From NCBI GenBank assembly GCA_023442905.1, contig JAEZWY010000028.1, forward strand, positions 1 through 30,730: 30,730 nucleotides of DNA, given 5' to 3'. The position numbers and the translations under genes are program-made. Shown here one piece after another: positions 14,976 through 23,351 of this stretch. The stretch is from Bacillota bacterium. Its GTDB lineage: Bacteria > Bacillota > Bacilli > Lactobacillales > Aerococcaceae. Numbering within the stretch: position 1 is the first letter of the stretch; every line of letters starts with the position of its first letter. Below the pieces are notes generated by a model. That model worked only from the letters and a program-made list of their open reading frames with translations, was not told where the DNA came from and searched no databases.

Positions 14976-17324
14976 CTAAAAATGCAGTCGTATAAAAAAG
15001 GCTTTAAAGGCTGATTCATAGCGATGTAATATTTTCCAAAAAACAAAAGCAACCACTAATAAAATAAAGCTGATAATCACTTCATTGATGGTCATCGGTT
15101 GAATAGTCAAACTTTCAGAAAAATGTGGTAATGCCACCGCAATCACTGCCATAGCAATCGTACTCGTTAACGCTAGGAAGAGTCGTAATTTATTGAATGG
15201 GAAGCAAGATTTCCATACCGCAAATAATGATACCCCAGTTAAAAAGACATAATCAAAAGTACGGGCTGTTTCAAAATCTAGTATACCCATTTTAACCAAA
15301 AGTAAAGAAACAAATATAGCTAGAGACACAGTTAAGGCGCTTGGTAATGCAGCAGCTAGTGCTTTAGGTAAGAATCGTTCCTTCACTTGTTCATTACTTG
15401 CTTCAAATGACATGAAGAAGGCAGGGTAACCTTCAATAAATGCATCAATCATTGTAATTTGTAAAGGAATAAATGGAAACGGGAAATTTAAAGCAATACA
15501 GATCAGTGTCACAATTAGTGAATATAAGGTTTTGATAAAGAAGACACTCGATGACCGTGTAATATTATTCACTACACGACGGCCTTCAGAAATTACCGCT
15601 GGTAAATCACCAAAATCTGAATTTACAAGAATTAAATCAGCCATTTGACGCGTAGCCCCGTCCCCTTCAGCCATAGCGATGGATAAATCAGCTTGTGACA
15701 AGGCTAAAATATCGTTAACCCCGTCACCTGTCATCCCAACAATATGGTCTGCCTCCTGTAACTCAGCAACCAGCAATTTCTTTTGCTGCGGTGATACCCG
15801 GCCAAATACATTATATTGGTGCGCTGCTTGTCTAACTAATTTTTCGTCTTGAATTTGACTCATATCAATCGCTTGAGTACTCCCTTCAAGACCAGCATTT
15901 TTCGCTACTCTAGCAACGGTTTGCGGATTATCACCTGAGATAATTTTAATATCCACACCCTCATTTTGGAAAAAGGCCATCGTACTTTTTGAGTTAGGTC
16001 TAATAGGGTCACTTAGTGTGATATAACCAATAGGCTGAATACCCATATCAGCAATATCAGGCTGGTCATCTCCAAGTACGCTTGTAGATTGACCTACTAA
16101 CAAGATTCTCAAGCCCTCATTTTGTGCTGTAATAATCTCATCGATCATTTCATTGAGTAAGTATTCTGGCGCACCCACGAAAATAGTTTCTGCTGTTTCA
16201 AAAGTGATTGCCCCCCACTTACGTTCGGATGAAAATGGCATCACTTGCGTTGCACCTACTGTAGCTGACTGATCTTCAAAATGTTGTTTCAAAGCGCTCA
16301 TCGTTAAGTTACTGTCCATGCTTGCAGCGGTATAGTTAGCCAATTTTTCTCCTAATTCTTGTTGAGATAGGTTGGCAAGTGGATAAATCCCTTCAACTGA
16401 CATTTTCCCTTGGGTGATTGTACCTGTCTTATCTAAGCACAAAGTGTCCATATGGGCTAAAGCTTCAACAGCATACATATTCTGCACAAGTACATGCTGT
16501 TTTCCTAGTTTTAATACCGCCGTTGATAAAGCTAAAGAAATCAATAAGACTAATCCCTTAGGTAGCATACCAATCAAAGCGGCAACTGAATTAATCACAG
16601 CCACATCTACTGCATCGCTTCTTAAAAGGAAGGCTTGTAGGAATAGTACAATTCCTAGTGGAATAATAATATAAGAGGTAAACTTCGCAATTTTTTTAAT
16701 CGCTTCGGTTAATTCTGAACGTGCATAAGGTTGGGACTTTGTTTCAGCTACTAGTTGTTCTGCATAATTATCATCCCCAACATGCACTATCTCAGCCAGT
16801 AATTGACCACTTGTTAAGTAGGAACCAGATAGTAAGTCATCGTCTTTTTGCTTTAAAATAGCATCTGATTCACCAGTTAAAAGGGACTCATTCAATTCAC
16901 TTGAACCCTCTACTACCCGTGCGTCTGAAGGTACTTGGTCACCACCCTCTAGTAAAATAAGATCTCCTAAGACTAAATCAGTAGAAGCCACCGTAGTTTC
17001 TTGACCATTCCGGATAACTTTCACAGGCTTATTCGATAAAATCGTGAGTTGACTAACCAAATTACGAGCTCTGATTTCTTGAACAATCCCAATAATAACA
17101 TTCAATATGATAATTGCAATAAATGCCATATTACTATATGCCCCAACCAGCAACAGTAAGAAAGCCAATAAAAAGTTCAAGGCGTTAAATAAAGTAAAAA
17201 CATTTTCTTTAATAATTTCAATGTTTGTCTTTTGCGTTGAGTGACTTGTCTGATTTACTTGCCCCTCAGCTACCCTGGACTGTACTTCTTCATCTGATAG
17301 ACCTTGGTATTGATTATCTGTCAT
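14976..17324 (-). CDS. cation-translocating P-type ATPase (Exp7-like)
   Basis: A membrane ion pump of 782 residues. Visible parts: an N-terminal cytosolic domain, membrane pair near residues 45-85, the actuator domain with LLTGES, a second membrane pair with MLPKGLVLL (K256), the phosphorylation motif DKTGT (D298), the nucleotide-binding domain with GAPEYLL, the hinge TGDGVNDILAL, and about six C-terminal membrane helices. The family usually called P2 has PEGL in membrane helix 4; here it is PKGL, which I associate with the uncharacterised group containing Streptococcus Exp7. The ion is unknown. A TATAAT (17361-17356) and a GGAGG ribosome binding site precede it; it is a single-gene unit. Confidence 0.88.
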   Translation of the reverse strand: MTDNQYQGLSDEEVQSRVAEGQVNQTSHSTQKTNIEIIKENVFTLFNALNFLLAFLLLLVGAYSNMAFIAIIILNVIIGIVQEIRARNLVSQLTILSNKPVKVIRNGQETTVASTDLVLGDLILLEGGDQVPSDARVVEGSSELNESLLTGESDAILKQKDDDLLSGSYLTSGQLLAEIVHVGDDNYAEQLVAETKSQPYARSELTEAIKKIAKFTSYIIIPLGIVLFLQAFLLRSDAVDVAVINSVAALIGMLPKGLVLLISLALSTAVLKLGKQHVLVQNMYAVEALAHMDTLCLDKTGTITQGKMSVEGIYPLANLSQQELGEKLANYTAASMDSNLTMSALKQHFEDQSATVGATQVMPFSSERKWGAITFETAETIFVGAPEYLLNEMIDEIITAQNEGLRILLVGQSTSVLGDDQPDIADMGIQPIGYITLSDPIRPNSKSTMAFFQNEGVDIKIISGDNPQTVARVAKNAGLEGSTQAIDMSQIQDEKLVRQAAHQYNVFGRVSPQQKKLLVAELQEADHIVGMTGDGVNDILALSQADLSIAMAEGDGATRQMADLILVNSDFGDLPAVISEGRRVVNNITRSSSVFFIKTLYSLIVTLICIALNFPFPFIPLQITMIDAFIEGYPAFFMSFEASNEQVKERFLPKALAAALPSALTVSLAIFVSLLLVKMGILDFETARTFDYVFLTGVSLFAVWKSCFPFNKLRLFLALTSTIAMAVIAVALPHFSESLTIQPMTINEVIISFILLVVAFVFWKILHRYESAFKAFFIRLHF

Positions 17325-17446
17325 TACATATCCTCCATTTCTCTTCTAACCTTAAATTATACGTGAGATAGCTACTCCTAAAGGTAAAGTTTTGTTTAGT
17401 ATTCTCTTAAGAAAATTGTTTTGTAGAAGAAAACGTTAATCAATAC

Positions 17447-17500
17447 AAAAACCACCCTTATATGGTCATCATCAATTGTGACAATGTAAGAGTGGTTTTT
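17447..17500 (-). terminator. Terminator of the ABC transporter operon
   Basis: On the minus strand AAAACCACTCTTA (17500-17488) pairs with TAAGGGTGGTTTT (17460-17448) across a long loop that contains a second small helix (GTCA/TGAC). A T-run follows. The transcript would end just before the ATPase promoter. Confidence 0.75.
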
Positions 17501-17556
17501 ACGGAAGTTGATTCAATTGATAAGAGTGAATGTGGATACTTCCGTTTATATTGTGA

Positions 17557-18750
17557 CTATAGGTTAGCTTCTACCATTTCAGCTTGTTGGTTGGCGTTAT
17601 CTTGTTCAATCATTTCAAACAACTCTCTATTACCAACAGTATTCGCTTTAATTTTCTGTAGAATATTTTCAGGATAACCAACATTGTTGGTTGTAGTGTG
17701 GTCAAAAAAGTGTAGTTGATCATTGATAAATTCTAGATAAACATTATCCCCTTTTACAGCAACCCTAAATTTAGATAAGGCTGTCACTAGTTCGCCATCT
17801 ACTTCTACCACATTTGCATAAGTTGCCCCTTGATGTTCCACATGGATGAGTTTCCCTTCAAAGGTATTAGGTTTAGGTGTTCTATGTAGACGGATAGACT
17901 CTGGACGAATACCTGCCCGTAGATTATCTGCTTCTTTATTTTTCAAATAATCTTGCCAATTAGCTGCTAAACGCACTTTCTGACTACCAATAACAACATT
18001 CCCAGCATCCACATAACTGTTTTCAATCACATTCATTGGTGGATTACCTATAAATTTAGCTGTAAAAATATTCGCTGGCTTGCGATAAATATTCTCAGGT
18101 GTATCAATTTGTTGTAATTCACCAAAATTTAATAAGGCAATACGGGTACCAAATGTCATTGCTTCAATTTGATCATGGGTAACATAAACCATTGTTTGTT
18201 TATAGTTATCATGGATATCCATTAAAGATTCCCGAGCTGATACACGTAACTGAGCATCCAGGTTTGATAATGGCTCATCTAACAAGAATACTGAACTTTC
18301 TTTTACCGTTGCACGCGCTAAAGCTACACGCTGTCTCTGTCCTCCAGATAGTTCAGAAGGCTTTCTATCTAAGTAGGGTTTCAAGTTTAAAGCTTCTACA
18401 ACTTCATCATAACGGTCTTGAATCTTTTCTAAGGGTACTTTATTTACCTTTAAACCGTACATAATATTTTCTTCAACAGTCATATGCGGGTATAGGGCAT
18501 AATTTTGAAATACCATTGCTACATTACGGTGGCCTGGCTCTACATCATTCATGACCTTATCGCCAAACTTCAATTCTCCACCGCTAACTTCTTCAAAACC
18601 TGCAATCATACGTAAGATTGTTGATTTACCACATCCCGATGGTCCTAATAAGACCAATCGTTCTCCTTCATTAATTTGGAAGTCCATGTCTTCCATGATT
18701 ACTGTTTCCCCATATGCTTTTTTAATATGGTTTAATTGAATACTTGTCAT
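17557..18750 (-). CDS. ABC transporter ATP-binding protein, UgpC/MsmK type
   Basis: The energy-coupling ATPase of a carbohydrate-type (CUT1) importer. The 397-residue protein has Walker A GPSGCGKST near residue 36, the Q-loop in FQNYALYPHM, signature LSGGQRQR, Walker B FLLDEPLSNLD, the H-loop THDQIEAM, and a C-terminal TOBE-type regulatory domain from about residue 240. It is the last gene of the operon and lies 9 bases after the UgpE-like permease. Proteins of this kind can serve several importers; having its own copy here suggests a dedicated system. Confidence 0.93.
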   Translation of the reverse strand: MTSIQLNHIKKAYGETVIMEDMDFQINEGERLVLLGPSGCGKSTILRMIAGFEEVSGGELKFGDKVMNDVEPGHRNVAMVFQNYALYPHMTVEENIMYGLKVNKVPLEKIQDRYDEVVEALNLKPYLDRKPSELSGGQRQRVALARATVKESSVFLLDEPLSNLDAQLRVSARESLMDIHDNYKQTMVYVTHDQIEAMTFGTRIALLNFGELQQIDTPENIYRKPANIFTAKFIGNPPMNVIENSYVDAGNVVIGSQKVRLAANWQDYLKNKEADNLRAGIRPESIRLHRTPKPNTFEGKLIHVEHQGATYANVVEVDGELVTALSKFRVAVKGDNVYLEFINDQLHFFDHTTTNNVGYPENILQKIKANTVGNRELFEMIEQDNANQQAEMVEANL

Positions 18751-18759
18751 AATTTCCTC

Positions 18760-19587
18760 CTATTTAATACCTGCAGATGTGAAAGTACCAATGATATACT
18801 TTTGGAAAATAAGATATAAGACCAATGGAATACTCATTGTAACTACAGATACTGCCATCGCTACTGAGAAGTTTGTACCACCTTCTGCTGAAATAAACAT
18901 TTGTAATGCTAAGGGTAAAGTATATGATTCCTGCGAACGCAAGATTAATGACGGCCACACAAATTCATTCCATGAATTCACAAAAAACCAAATACCAGAC
19001 GATGTAATTTGCGATTTAATCATCGGCAAGATGATATCTCTCATAATTTGCCAATGGCTAGCATTCTCTAACTTTGCAACCTCAATTAATGATTTTGGAA
19101 TATTGCGCATCGCTTGATTCAATAGCAGGATACCTGTCGCATCAGCGATTTGAGGGAAAATAACACCCATAATATTATCATTCAAGTTGATATCTGACAG
19201 CATTAAATAGTTAGGTACCATAGTGACAGTAAATGGAATAAAAATACTCGCAATAAACATAAAATACATGGTACTTTTATTCTTGAAATCAAAGTATACA
19301 AATACATAAGCAGCTAAGAATGAAATAACCATTTTCCCGACAGTAACAGTTGTTGCAATCGTAAATGTATTCATGATAATTTTTAACATAGGTAGTCGGT
19401 CAAATAGTGTCAGATAATTAGAAAATGTTGGATTTAATGGCACGATATTCAAGACATTGTTATATACATCCTGGAGTGGTCTAAAGGACGTACCAATCGC
19501 AAAAACAATTGGGAATAACCAGATAATACAAATCAAAATGAATATGATTGTCCACAAGATATTACTAATACCTACTCTAGTTTTCAT
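18760..19587 (-). CDS. ABC transporter permease, UgpE-like
   Basis: An inner-membrane subunit with about six membrane helices and the EAA loop IEVAKLENASHWQIMRDIILP, which docks on the ATPase. It belongs to the CUT1 MalG/UgpE branch. The start is the ATG at 19587, with GGAG 8 bases upstream; the alternative start 18 bases earlier has no support. The first 11 bases overlap the end of the preceding permease gene, indicating translational coupling. It is 275 residues long from this start. Confidence 0.92.
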   Translation of the reverse strand: MKTRVGISNILWTIIFILICIIWLFPIVFAIGTSFRPLQDVYNNVLNIVPLNPTFSNYLTLFDRLPMLKIIMNTFTIATTVTVGKMVISFLAAYVFVYFDFKNKSTMYFMFIASIFIPFTVTMVPNYLMLSDINLNDNIMGVIFPQIADATGILLLNQAMRNIPKSLIEVAKLENASHWQIMRDIILPMIKSQITSSGIWFFVNSWNEFVWPSLILRSQESYTLPLALQMFISAEGGTNFSVAMAVSVVTMSIPLVLYLIFQKYIIGTFTSAGIK

Positions 19588-20461
19588 AGTACACACTCCG
19601 TTCACTTACTCGGATTTGAACCAATAGTAAAATTGCGAATAATAATAAAGTAACCATAGAAAATGCAGCAGAGTAACCCGTATCAAATAAAACAAACGCT
19701 TGTTCATACGATTCATACACTAAATTACTCGAAGCACCATCCGGCCCACCTGAAGTTACTACTGAAATTGGCGTATATACATATTGTAGACCCGTAACTA
19801 TTGTGTTAATCAAAACAAATAAACCAGCAGAAGAACTCATCGGTAAAACAATATCTAAAAATAATCGCCAAGTTGGGACATTGTCCAAGCGTGCATTTTC
19901 AATGATTTCTTCAGAAATACTCGCTACTGCCGCATACAAAGTAATAAAGTTATAACCAAATACCTTCCAAGCAGTGATATAGCAAATCACTAAAATAACC
20001 AAATTCTGTGAAGTGGTCCAGTTAGGAATCGACATACCTATAAATCCAGCAATCTCTGCGACTGGACCAGATGAAGGATTTAACATCCAGTTATAAATCA
20101 TTGACCCTACAACCATTGAAATGAATGATGGTAGGAAAAATGCTGATTTAAAAAAGTCTTTGAATTTTGGAATCATAAATTGTAGTACAAAAGCTAATAC
20201 ATAGGGCACAATAAAATTTAGTACCATTAAAATTAGAATATAAACTACCGTATTCCATAGGACAGCATAACTCTCTGAATCTGTGAAAACGGCAATATAG
20301 TTTTCTAATCCTACAAATTCTTTCTTGGGACTTACCATATTCCAATCAAAAAAACTCAAATAAAAGGTATATAGCGTTGGCCAAAATACGAAAATACCAA
20401 ATAAGACAATTGCCGGCAAAAGCATTAGTAGCGATTGTCTATTTTTAATGAATGACTTCAT
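19577..20461 (-). CDS. ABC transporter permease, UgpA-like
   Basis: A 294-residue membrane protein with about six helices and the EAA loop EEIIENARLDNVPTWRLFLDIVLP. The N-terminus (LLMLLPAIVLFGIFVFWPTLYTFYLSFFDW) is typical of the MalF/UgpA branch. It pairs with the overlapping downstream permease to form the channel. It has a ribosome binding site AAGGAGGAAATA directly before the ATG and a stem-loop terminator upstream, between it and the binding-protein gene. Confidence 0.92.
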   Translation of the reverse strand: MKSFIKNRQSLLMLLPAIVLFGIFVFWPTLYTFYLSFFDWNMVSPKKEFVGLENYIAVFTDSESYAVLWNTVVYILILMVLNFIVPYVLAFVLQFMIPKFKDFFKSAFFLPSFISMVVGSMIYNWMLNPSSGPVAEIAGFIGMSIPNWTTSQNLVILVICYITAWKVFGYNFITLYAAVASISEEIIENARLDNVPTWRLFLDIVLPMSSSAGLFVLINTIVTGLQYVYTPISVVTSGGPDGASSNLVYESYEQAFVLFDTGYSAAFSMVTLLLFAILLLVQIRVSERSVYYEN

Positions 20462-20474
20462 TATTTCCTCCTTA

Positions 20475-20511
20475 ATAAAAAAGGTAGTATAAAGGATATC
20501 TATACTACCTT
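20475..20511 (-). terminator. Intra-operon terminator between the binding protein and the permeases
   Basis: On the minus strand AAGGTAGTATA (20511-20501) and TATACTACCTT (20491-20481) form a perfect 11-bp stem with a 9-base loop, followed by six T. A partial stop here would make more binding protein than permease, a common arrangement in ABC operons. Confidence 0.85.
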
Positions 20512-20538
20512 AGCCTCTATTCTTTAAAGATGAATACA

Positions 20539-21825
20539 CTAGTCAATTAATGCATTAATATCATCTTGAGTAGCTGGAACTTCTGTTTCAACATCTGCGC
20601 CACCTAAAATACGATCACGTAAGTCAATTAGCATTTGTTCTGCTTCTAAACCTGAGTTTCCAGGGAACGGTGCCCAAGGTACCATTTTATCTAGCGAGCT
20701 ATTTGCTGCAGAGAAAATAGGATCTTCATTTAATAATTTATCTAATTCAGCATTTTCAGTTGCATCAGCAGTTTCTGGCACATAGCCCGTACTTTCAGTC
20801 CACGTAGCAACATTATCCGGCTCATACAAGAATTTCATAAAGGTCCAAGCTGCTTGTTGCTCTGCCTCTTCTTCAGCAGTCATCACTAACATTGAACCAC
20901 CTGCTGGTAAGTTTGCTTCCTGTCCTTCAAAGGCAGGCGACGCTACAGCAGCAGCTTCAAAAGTACTGTTAGAAGTAACATTTGAACGTTGAGCAATCGT
21001 CATATGTGCCATACCAACTTGGCCAGAGATAAAGGCTTGTTGTCCTTGATCATTTGGTGCATGTAAGGCAACCCCATCATTCACCATATCTTGGTAGAAT
21101 GTATAAGTATCTAAGCCAGCTTGTTCGGCAAATGCAGCCTTACCATCCTCACCAATGACTTTTCCACCATTTGATTCAATCATTGCTTGAATATTCCAGT
21201 TATCTGCATGCTCTGCGATATATAAGCCATCAGCATCTGTTTTTTCTGAAATCGTTTTGGCAGCTTCTTCTACTGCCTCCCAAGTTGTTAAATCATCTGG
21301 ATTTACACCTGCTTCATTTAAAATGTCCATATTTAAATATAAAACAGGAACTGATAGCGAGTATGGTGTACCCACTTGTCTACCATCATTTCCCGTACCT
21401 AAAGCAAAAATATTTTCTGCAAATTTAGTTGAAAGGTATTCAGCATCATCTGGGAAATGCTCTTCAATAACAGTTTGTGGTTCTGTATACTCAAAGTTAT
21501 TAGCAAAATACTCACGGTAAGACCAACCAATTTGTACAAGGGCTGGGGCATCTCCACTCGCCACTGCTGTTTGAAGATTTTGCATCAACCCTTGATACAT
21601 CCCTTCATTAAAGGTTGCCTCAACAACAATCTCATCTTGAGAGGAATTAAACTCTTCAACTAATTCTGTAACAGCTTGTCCACCTTGTGTATCCGCATTT
21701 GGATGCCAATACTCAATAGTAATCGGCCCATCTCCATTACTTGAATCACCACTACCACTATTGCCACATGCTGCTAGCGAGAGTGCCGCTGCCCCCAACA
21801 AAAATAACTTTTTATTTAATTTCAT
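20539..21825 (-). CDS. extracellular substrate-binding lipoprotein, UgpB-like
   Basis: Captures the substrate outside the cell and delivers it to the permeases. The 428-residue protein has a lipoprotein signal (KKLFLLGAAALSLAAC, lipobox LAAC at residue 20), a G/S-rich linker, and the family-1 binding fold. IEYWHPNADTQGGQAVTELVEEFN and VPVLYLNMDILNEAG resemble the glycerol-3-phosphate-binding protein UgpB more than maltose-type proteins, in my reading. Next to a GpdQ-like phosphodiesterase, a glycerol-phosphate or glycerophosphodiester substrate is the best inference; other sugars cannot be excluded. It begins 17 bases after the phosphodiesterase gene. Confidence 0.85.
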   Translation of the reverse strand: MKLNKKLFLLGAAALSLAACGNSGSGDSSNGDGPITIEYWHPNADTQGGQAVTELVEEFNSSQDEIVVEATFNEGMYQGLMQNLQTAVASGDAPALVQIGWSYREYFANNFEYTEPQTVIEEHFPDDAEYLSTKFAENIFALGTGNDGRQVGTPYSLSVPVLYLNMDILNEAGVNPDDLTTWEAVEEAAKTISEKTDADGLYIAEHADNWNIQAMIESNGGKVIGEDGKAAFAEQAGLDTYTFYQDMVNDGVALHAPNDQGQQAFISGQVGMAHMTIAQRSNVTSNSTFEAAAVASPAFEGQEANLPAGGSMLVMTAEEEAEQQAAWTFMKFLYEPDNVATWTESTGYVPETADATENAELDKLLNEDPIFSAANSSLDKMVPWAPFPGNSGLEAEQMLIDLRDRILGGADVETEVPATQDDINALID

Positions 21826-21842
21826 TCTCTTTCTCCCTTACT

Positions 21843-22631
21843 TTATAAAATATTCTGATTAAACTGCTCAACAACTGGATTAACAATGTCTGTATACACA
21901 TCTAAATTGCCATTAACCACTTTAACAACGCTATATCCTAAGCGATTATTATTCCATACATCGTCAATCGTCATCCCAAATACGAGTGAATTTGCTGTAT
22001 GCTGTGGAATACGATTGTTCACCATGTAATGTCTATTCTGATGTAAGTGACCTGTAAAGATTCCTTTAATATCATATTGATTTAATAATTGATCATAATT
22101 ATCTGGCACTTGGGTTTTCTCTAGCCCATTTATCCAACTAATATCTAGTGGATGGTGTTGGAAAATAAAAATTTCCTTGTCTCTATTAGCCTCTAACTGT
22201 GCTTTCAACCACTCAGCTTGTGACAGGTCAATTACGCCATCATGCATTTCTTCCGATGAACTATCTAGAAAGATTAGCTGATAATCCTTACATTCAGATA
22301 TGTAATCCCACTTTTTATCAGTATCTTCACCGTTGAAAACTTGATGGAATAGTCTTTTCTTATCATGATTTCCTAAACAATAAAATACCGGGATTTCTTC
22401 TGGAATATAGGTTTCCATCAATTCTTTAAAAAATTGATAATCTGCCAATTCACCATCATGAACCAAGTCCCCTGTATGAACAACGAAATCAAATTTAGTA
22501 AAATCAATCGTCTTTAAAAAGCCTTCTAATATTTCTGTAGGGTTGTATTCAACGCCCCATTTCTCAAGTGCATTTTGATAAACCTTTAAAAAGTGCGTAT
22601 CTGACATATGCAAAAACTGTAAGTCTGCCAA
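21843..22631 (-). CDS. calcineurin-like metallophosphoesterase, GpdQ/class III phosphodiesterase type
   Basis: A two-metal phosphodiesterase of 262 residues. All ligand motifs are present: DTH (D11, H13), GD (54-55), GNHD (87-90), HH (159-160) and GHLH (194-197), the pattern of GpdQ and cAMP-phosphodiesterase-like enzymes. There is no signal peptide, so it acts in the cytoplasm. The start is TTG, with AAGGAGATA 8 bases upstream; starting later (M9) would cut into the first metal motif. It is the first gene of the ABC operon, so it probably hydrolyses imported glycerophosphodiesters to glycerol-3-phosphate and an alcohol, the role UgpQ plays in E. coli. A cyclic-nucleotide substrate is the main alternative. 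Confidence 0.85.
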   Translation of the reverse strand: MADLQFLHMSDTHFLKVYQNALEKWGVEYNPTEILEGFLKTIDFTKFDFVVHTGDLVHDGELADYQFFKELMETYIPEEIPVFYCLGNHDKKRLFHQVFNGEDTDKKWDYISECKDYQLIFLDSSSEEMHDGVIDLSQAEWLKAQLEANRDKEIFIFQHHPLDISWINGLEKTQVPDNYDQLLNQYDIKGIFTGHLHQNRHYMVNNRIPQHTANSLVFGMTIDDVWNNNRLGYSVVKVVNGNLDVYTDIVNPVVEQFNQNIL

Positions 22632-22913
22632 TACAATATCTCCTTTCCATTTATTTTGAATAAATACTTCTTACGTTAACGAATAAACTTCGAAGCTCAC
22701 TCTTTAATTCCTCAATTATCTTAACAATCCAATATTAATTCTTTACATATATTGGGTAAATATTGCTAGGTAATTGTAAGAATTACGTAAAATGTTTCTT
22801 GAAACCGGTTTATAAAAATTTACACTTCACAGTAAAAACTCATAATTCTTTTTACAGCATAACTTGTAAGGGATTCTCCTCTATTTATGAATCATTTATA
22901 TTTGAATGTACGC
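22632..22913 (-). promoter_or_regulatory. Leader and promoter region of the ABC operon, with cre-like operator
   Basis: No gene is supported here. On the minus strand TTTACT (22836-22831), a 16-base spacer and TATAAA (22814-22809) form the likely promoter. TGAAACCGGTTTAT (22800-22813; perfect palindrome core AAACCGGTTT) overlaps the -10 and matches 10 of 12 fixed positions of the CcpA cre consensus; a dedicated LacI-family repressor would fit as well. The leader would be about 170 bases. A second, weaker promoter candidate is TTTACC (22760-22755), 17 bases, TAATAT (22737-22732). Confidence 0.6.
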
Positions 22914-22947
22914 AAAAAAACTCCTTCATCTTTCGATGAAGGAGTTT
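22914..22947 (-). terminator. Terminator of the tRNA operon
   Basis: ACTCCTTCATC and GATGAAGGAGT pair perfectly around a TTTC/GAAA tetraloop; on the minus strand seven T follow (22920-22914). The opposite strand also has a T-rich tail, so it works both ways. Confidence 0.93.
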
Positions 22948-22957
22948 CTTTAATATA

Positions 22958-23030
22958 TGCCGGCTAAAGGACTTGAACCCTCGACCCTCTGATTACAAAT
23001 CAGATGCTCTACCAACTGAGCTAAGCCGGC
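22958..23030 (-). tRNA. tRNA-Thr (anticodon UGU)
   Basis: A 73-base cloverleaf: acceptor GCCGGCT/AGCCGGC, D arm TAGCTCAGTTGGTAGAGC, anticodon loop TTTGTAA, T arm GGTTCAAGTCC. The anticodon TGT reads threonine codons. The 3' CCA is not encoded. It is last in a three-tRNA operon. Confidence 0.97.
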
Positions 23031-23055
23031 GTATATATTTATTCAAAAATGAATA

Positions 23056-23128
23056 TGACCCGTGTAGGATTCGAACCTACGACCCACTGATTAAAAGTCA
23101 GTTGCTCTACCGACTGAGCTAACGAGTC
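23056..23128 (-). tRNA. tRNA-Lys (anticodon UUU)
   Basis: A 73-base cloverleaf: acceptor GACTCGT/ACGGGTC with one T-G pair, anticodon loop CTTTTAA, T arm GGTTCGAATCC. The anticodon TTT reads lysine. The 3' CCA is not encoded. Confidence 0.97.
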
Positions 23129-23129
23129 A

Positions 23130-23205
23130 TGGTGGAGAATGAGGGGCTCGAACCCCCGACATCCTGCTTGTAAGGCAGACGCTCTCCCAGCTGAGCTAAT
23201 TCTCC
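23130..23205 (-). tRNA. tRNA-Val (anticodon UAC)
   Basis: Acceptor GGAGAAT/ATTCTCC, anticodon loop CTTACAA, T arm GGTTCGAGCCC. The anticodon TAC reads valine. The 3' CCA is encoded (23132-23130), which leaves only one base before tRNA-Lys. It is first in the operon. Confidence 0.97.
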
Positions 23206-23245
23206 GTAAATTGTTGTTTTGTTATCTATCAAAGACAACTATTAA

Positions 23246-23274
23246 ATAATACCATCTGATTTAGACACTGTCAA
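23246..23274 (-). promoter_or_regulatory. tRNA operon promoter
   Basis: On the minus strand a perfect TTGACA (23274-23269), exactly 17 bases, then TATTAT (23251-23246). An A/T-rich tract upstream (about 23285-23310) could act as an UP element. Confidence 0.88.
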
Positions 23275-23351
23275 TACAATTTCTATAAAAAAATTATTTT
23301 TTTGTCGTATTTGTTGAAAAAATACGTATATAAATTATATGGAGGTTTAAA

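Noticed and set aside
17462..17677. Plus-strand reading frame of 71 codons over the ABC operon's terminator
   Set aside because: It overlaps the terminator hairpin and the antisense of the ATP-binding gene, with no ribosome binding site.
22887..22967. Small plus-strand frame starting MNHLYLNV before the tRNA genes
   Set aside because: It runs through the terminator hairpin into the tRNA-Thr gene and has no ribosome binding site.
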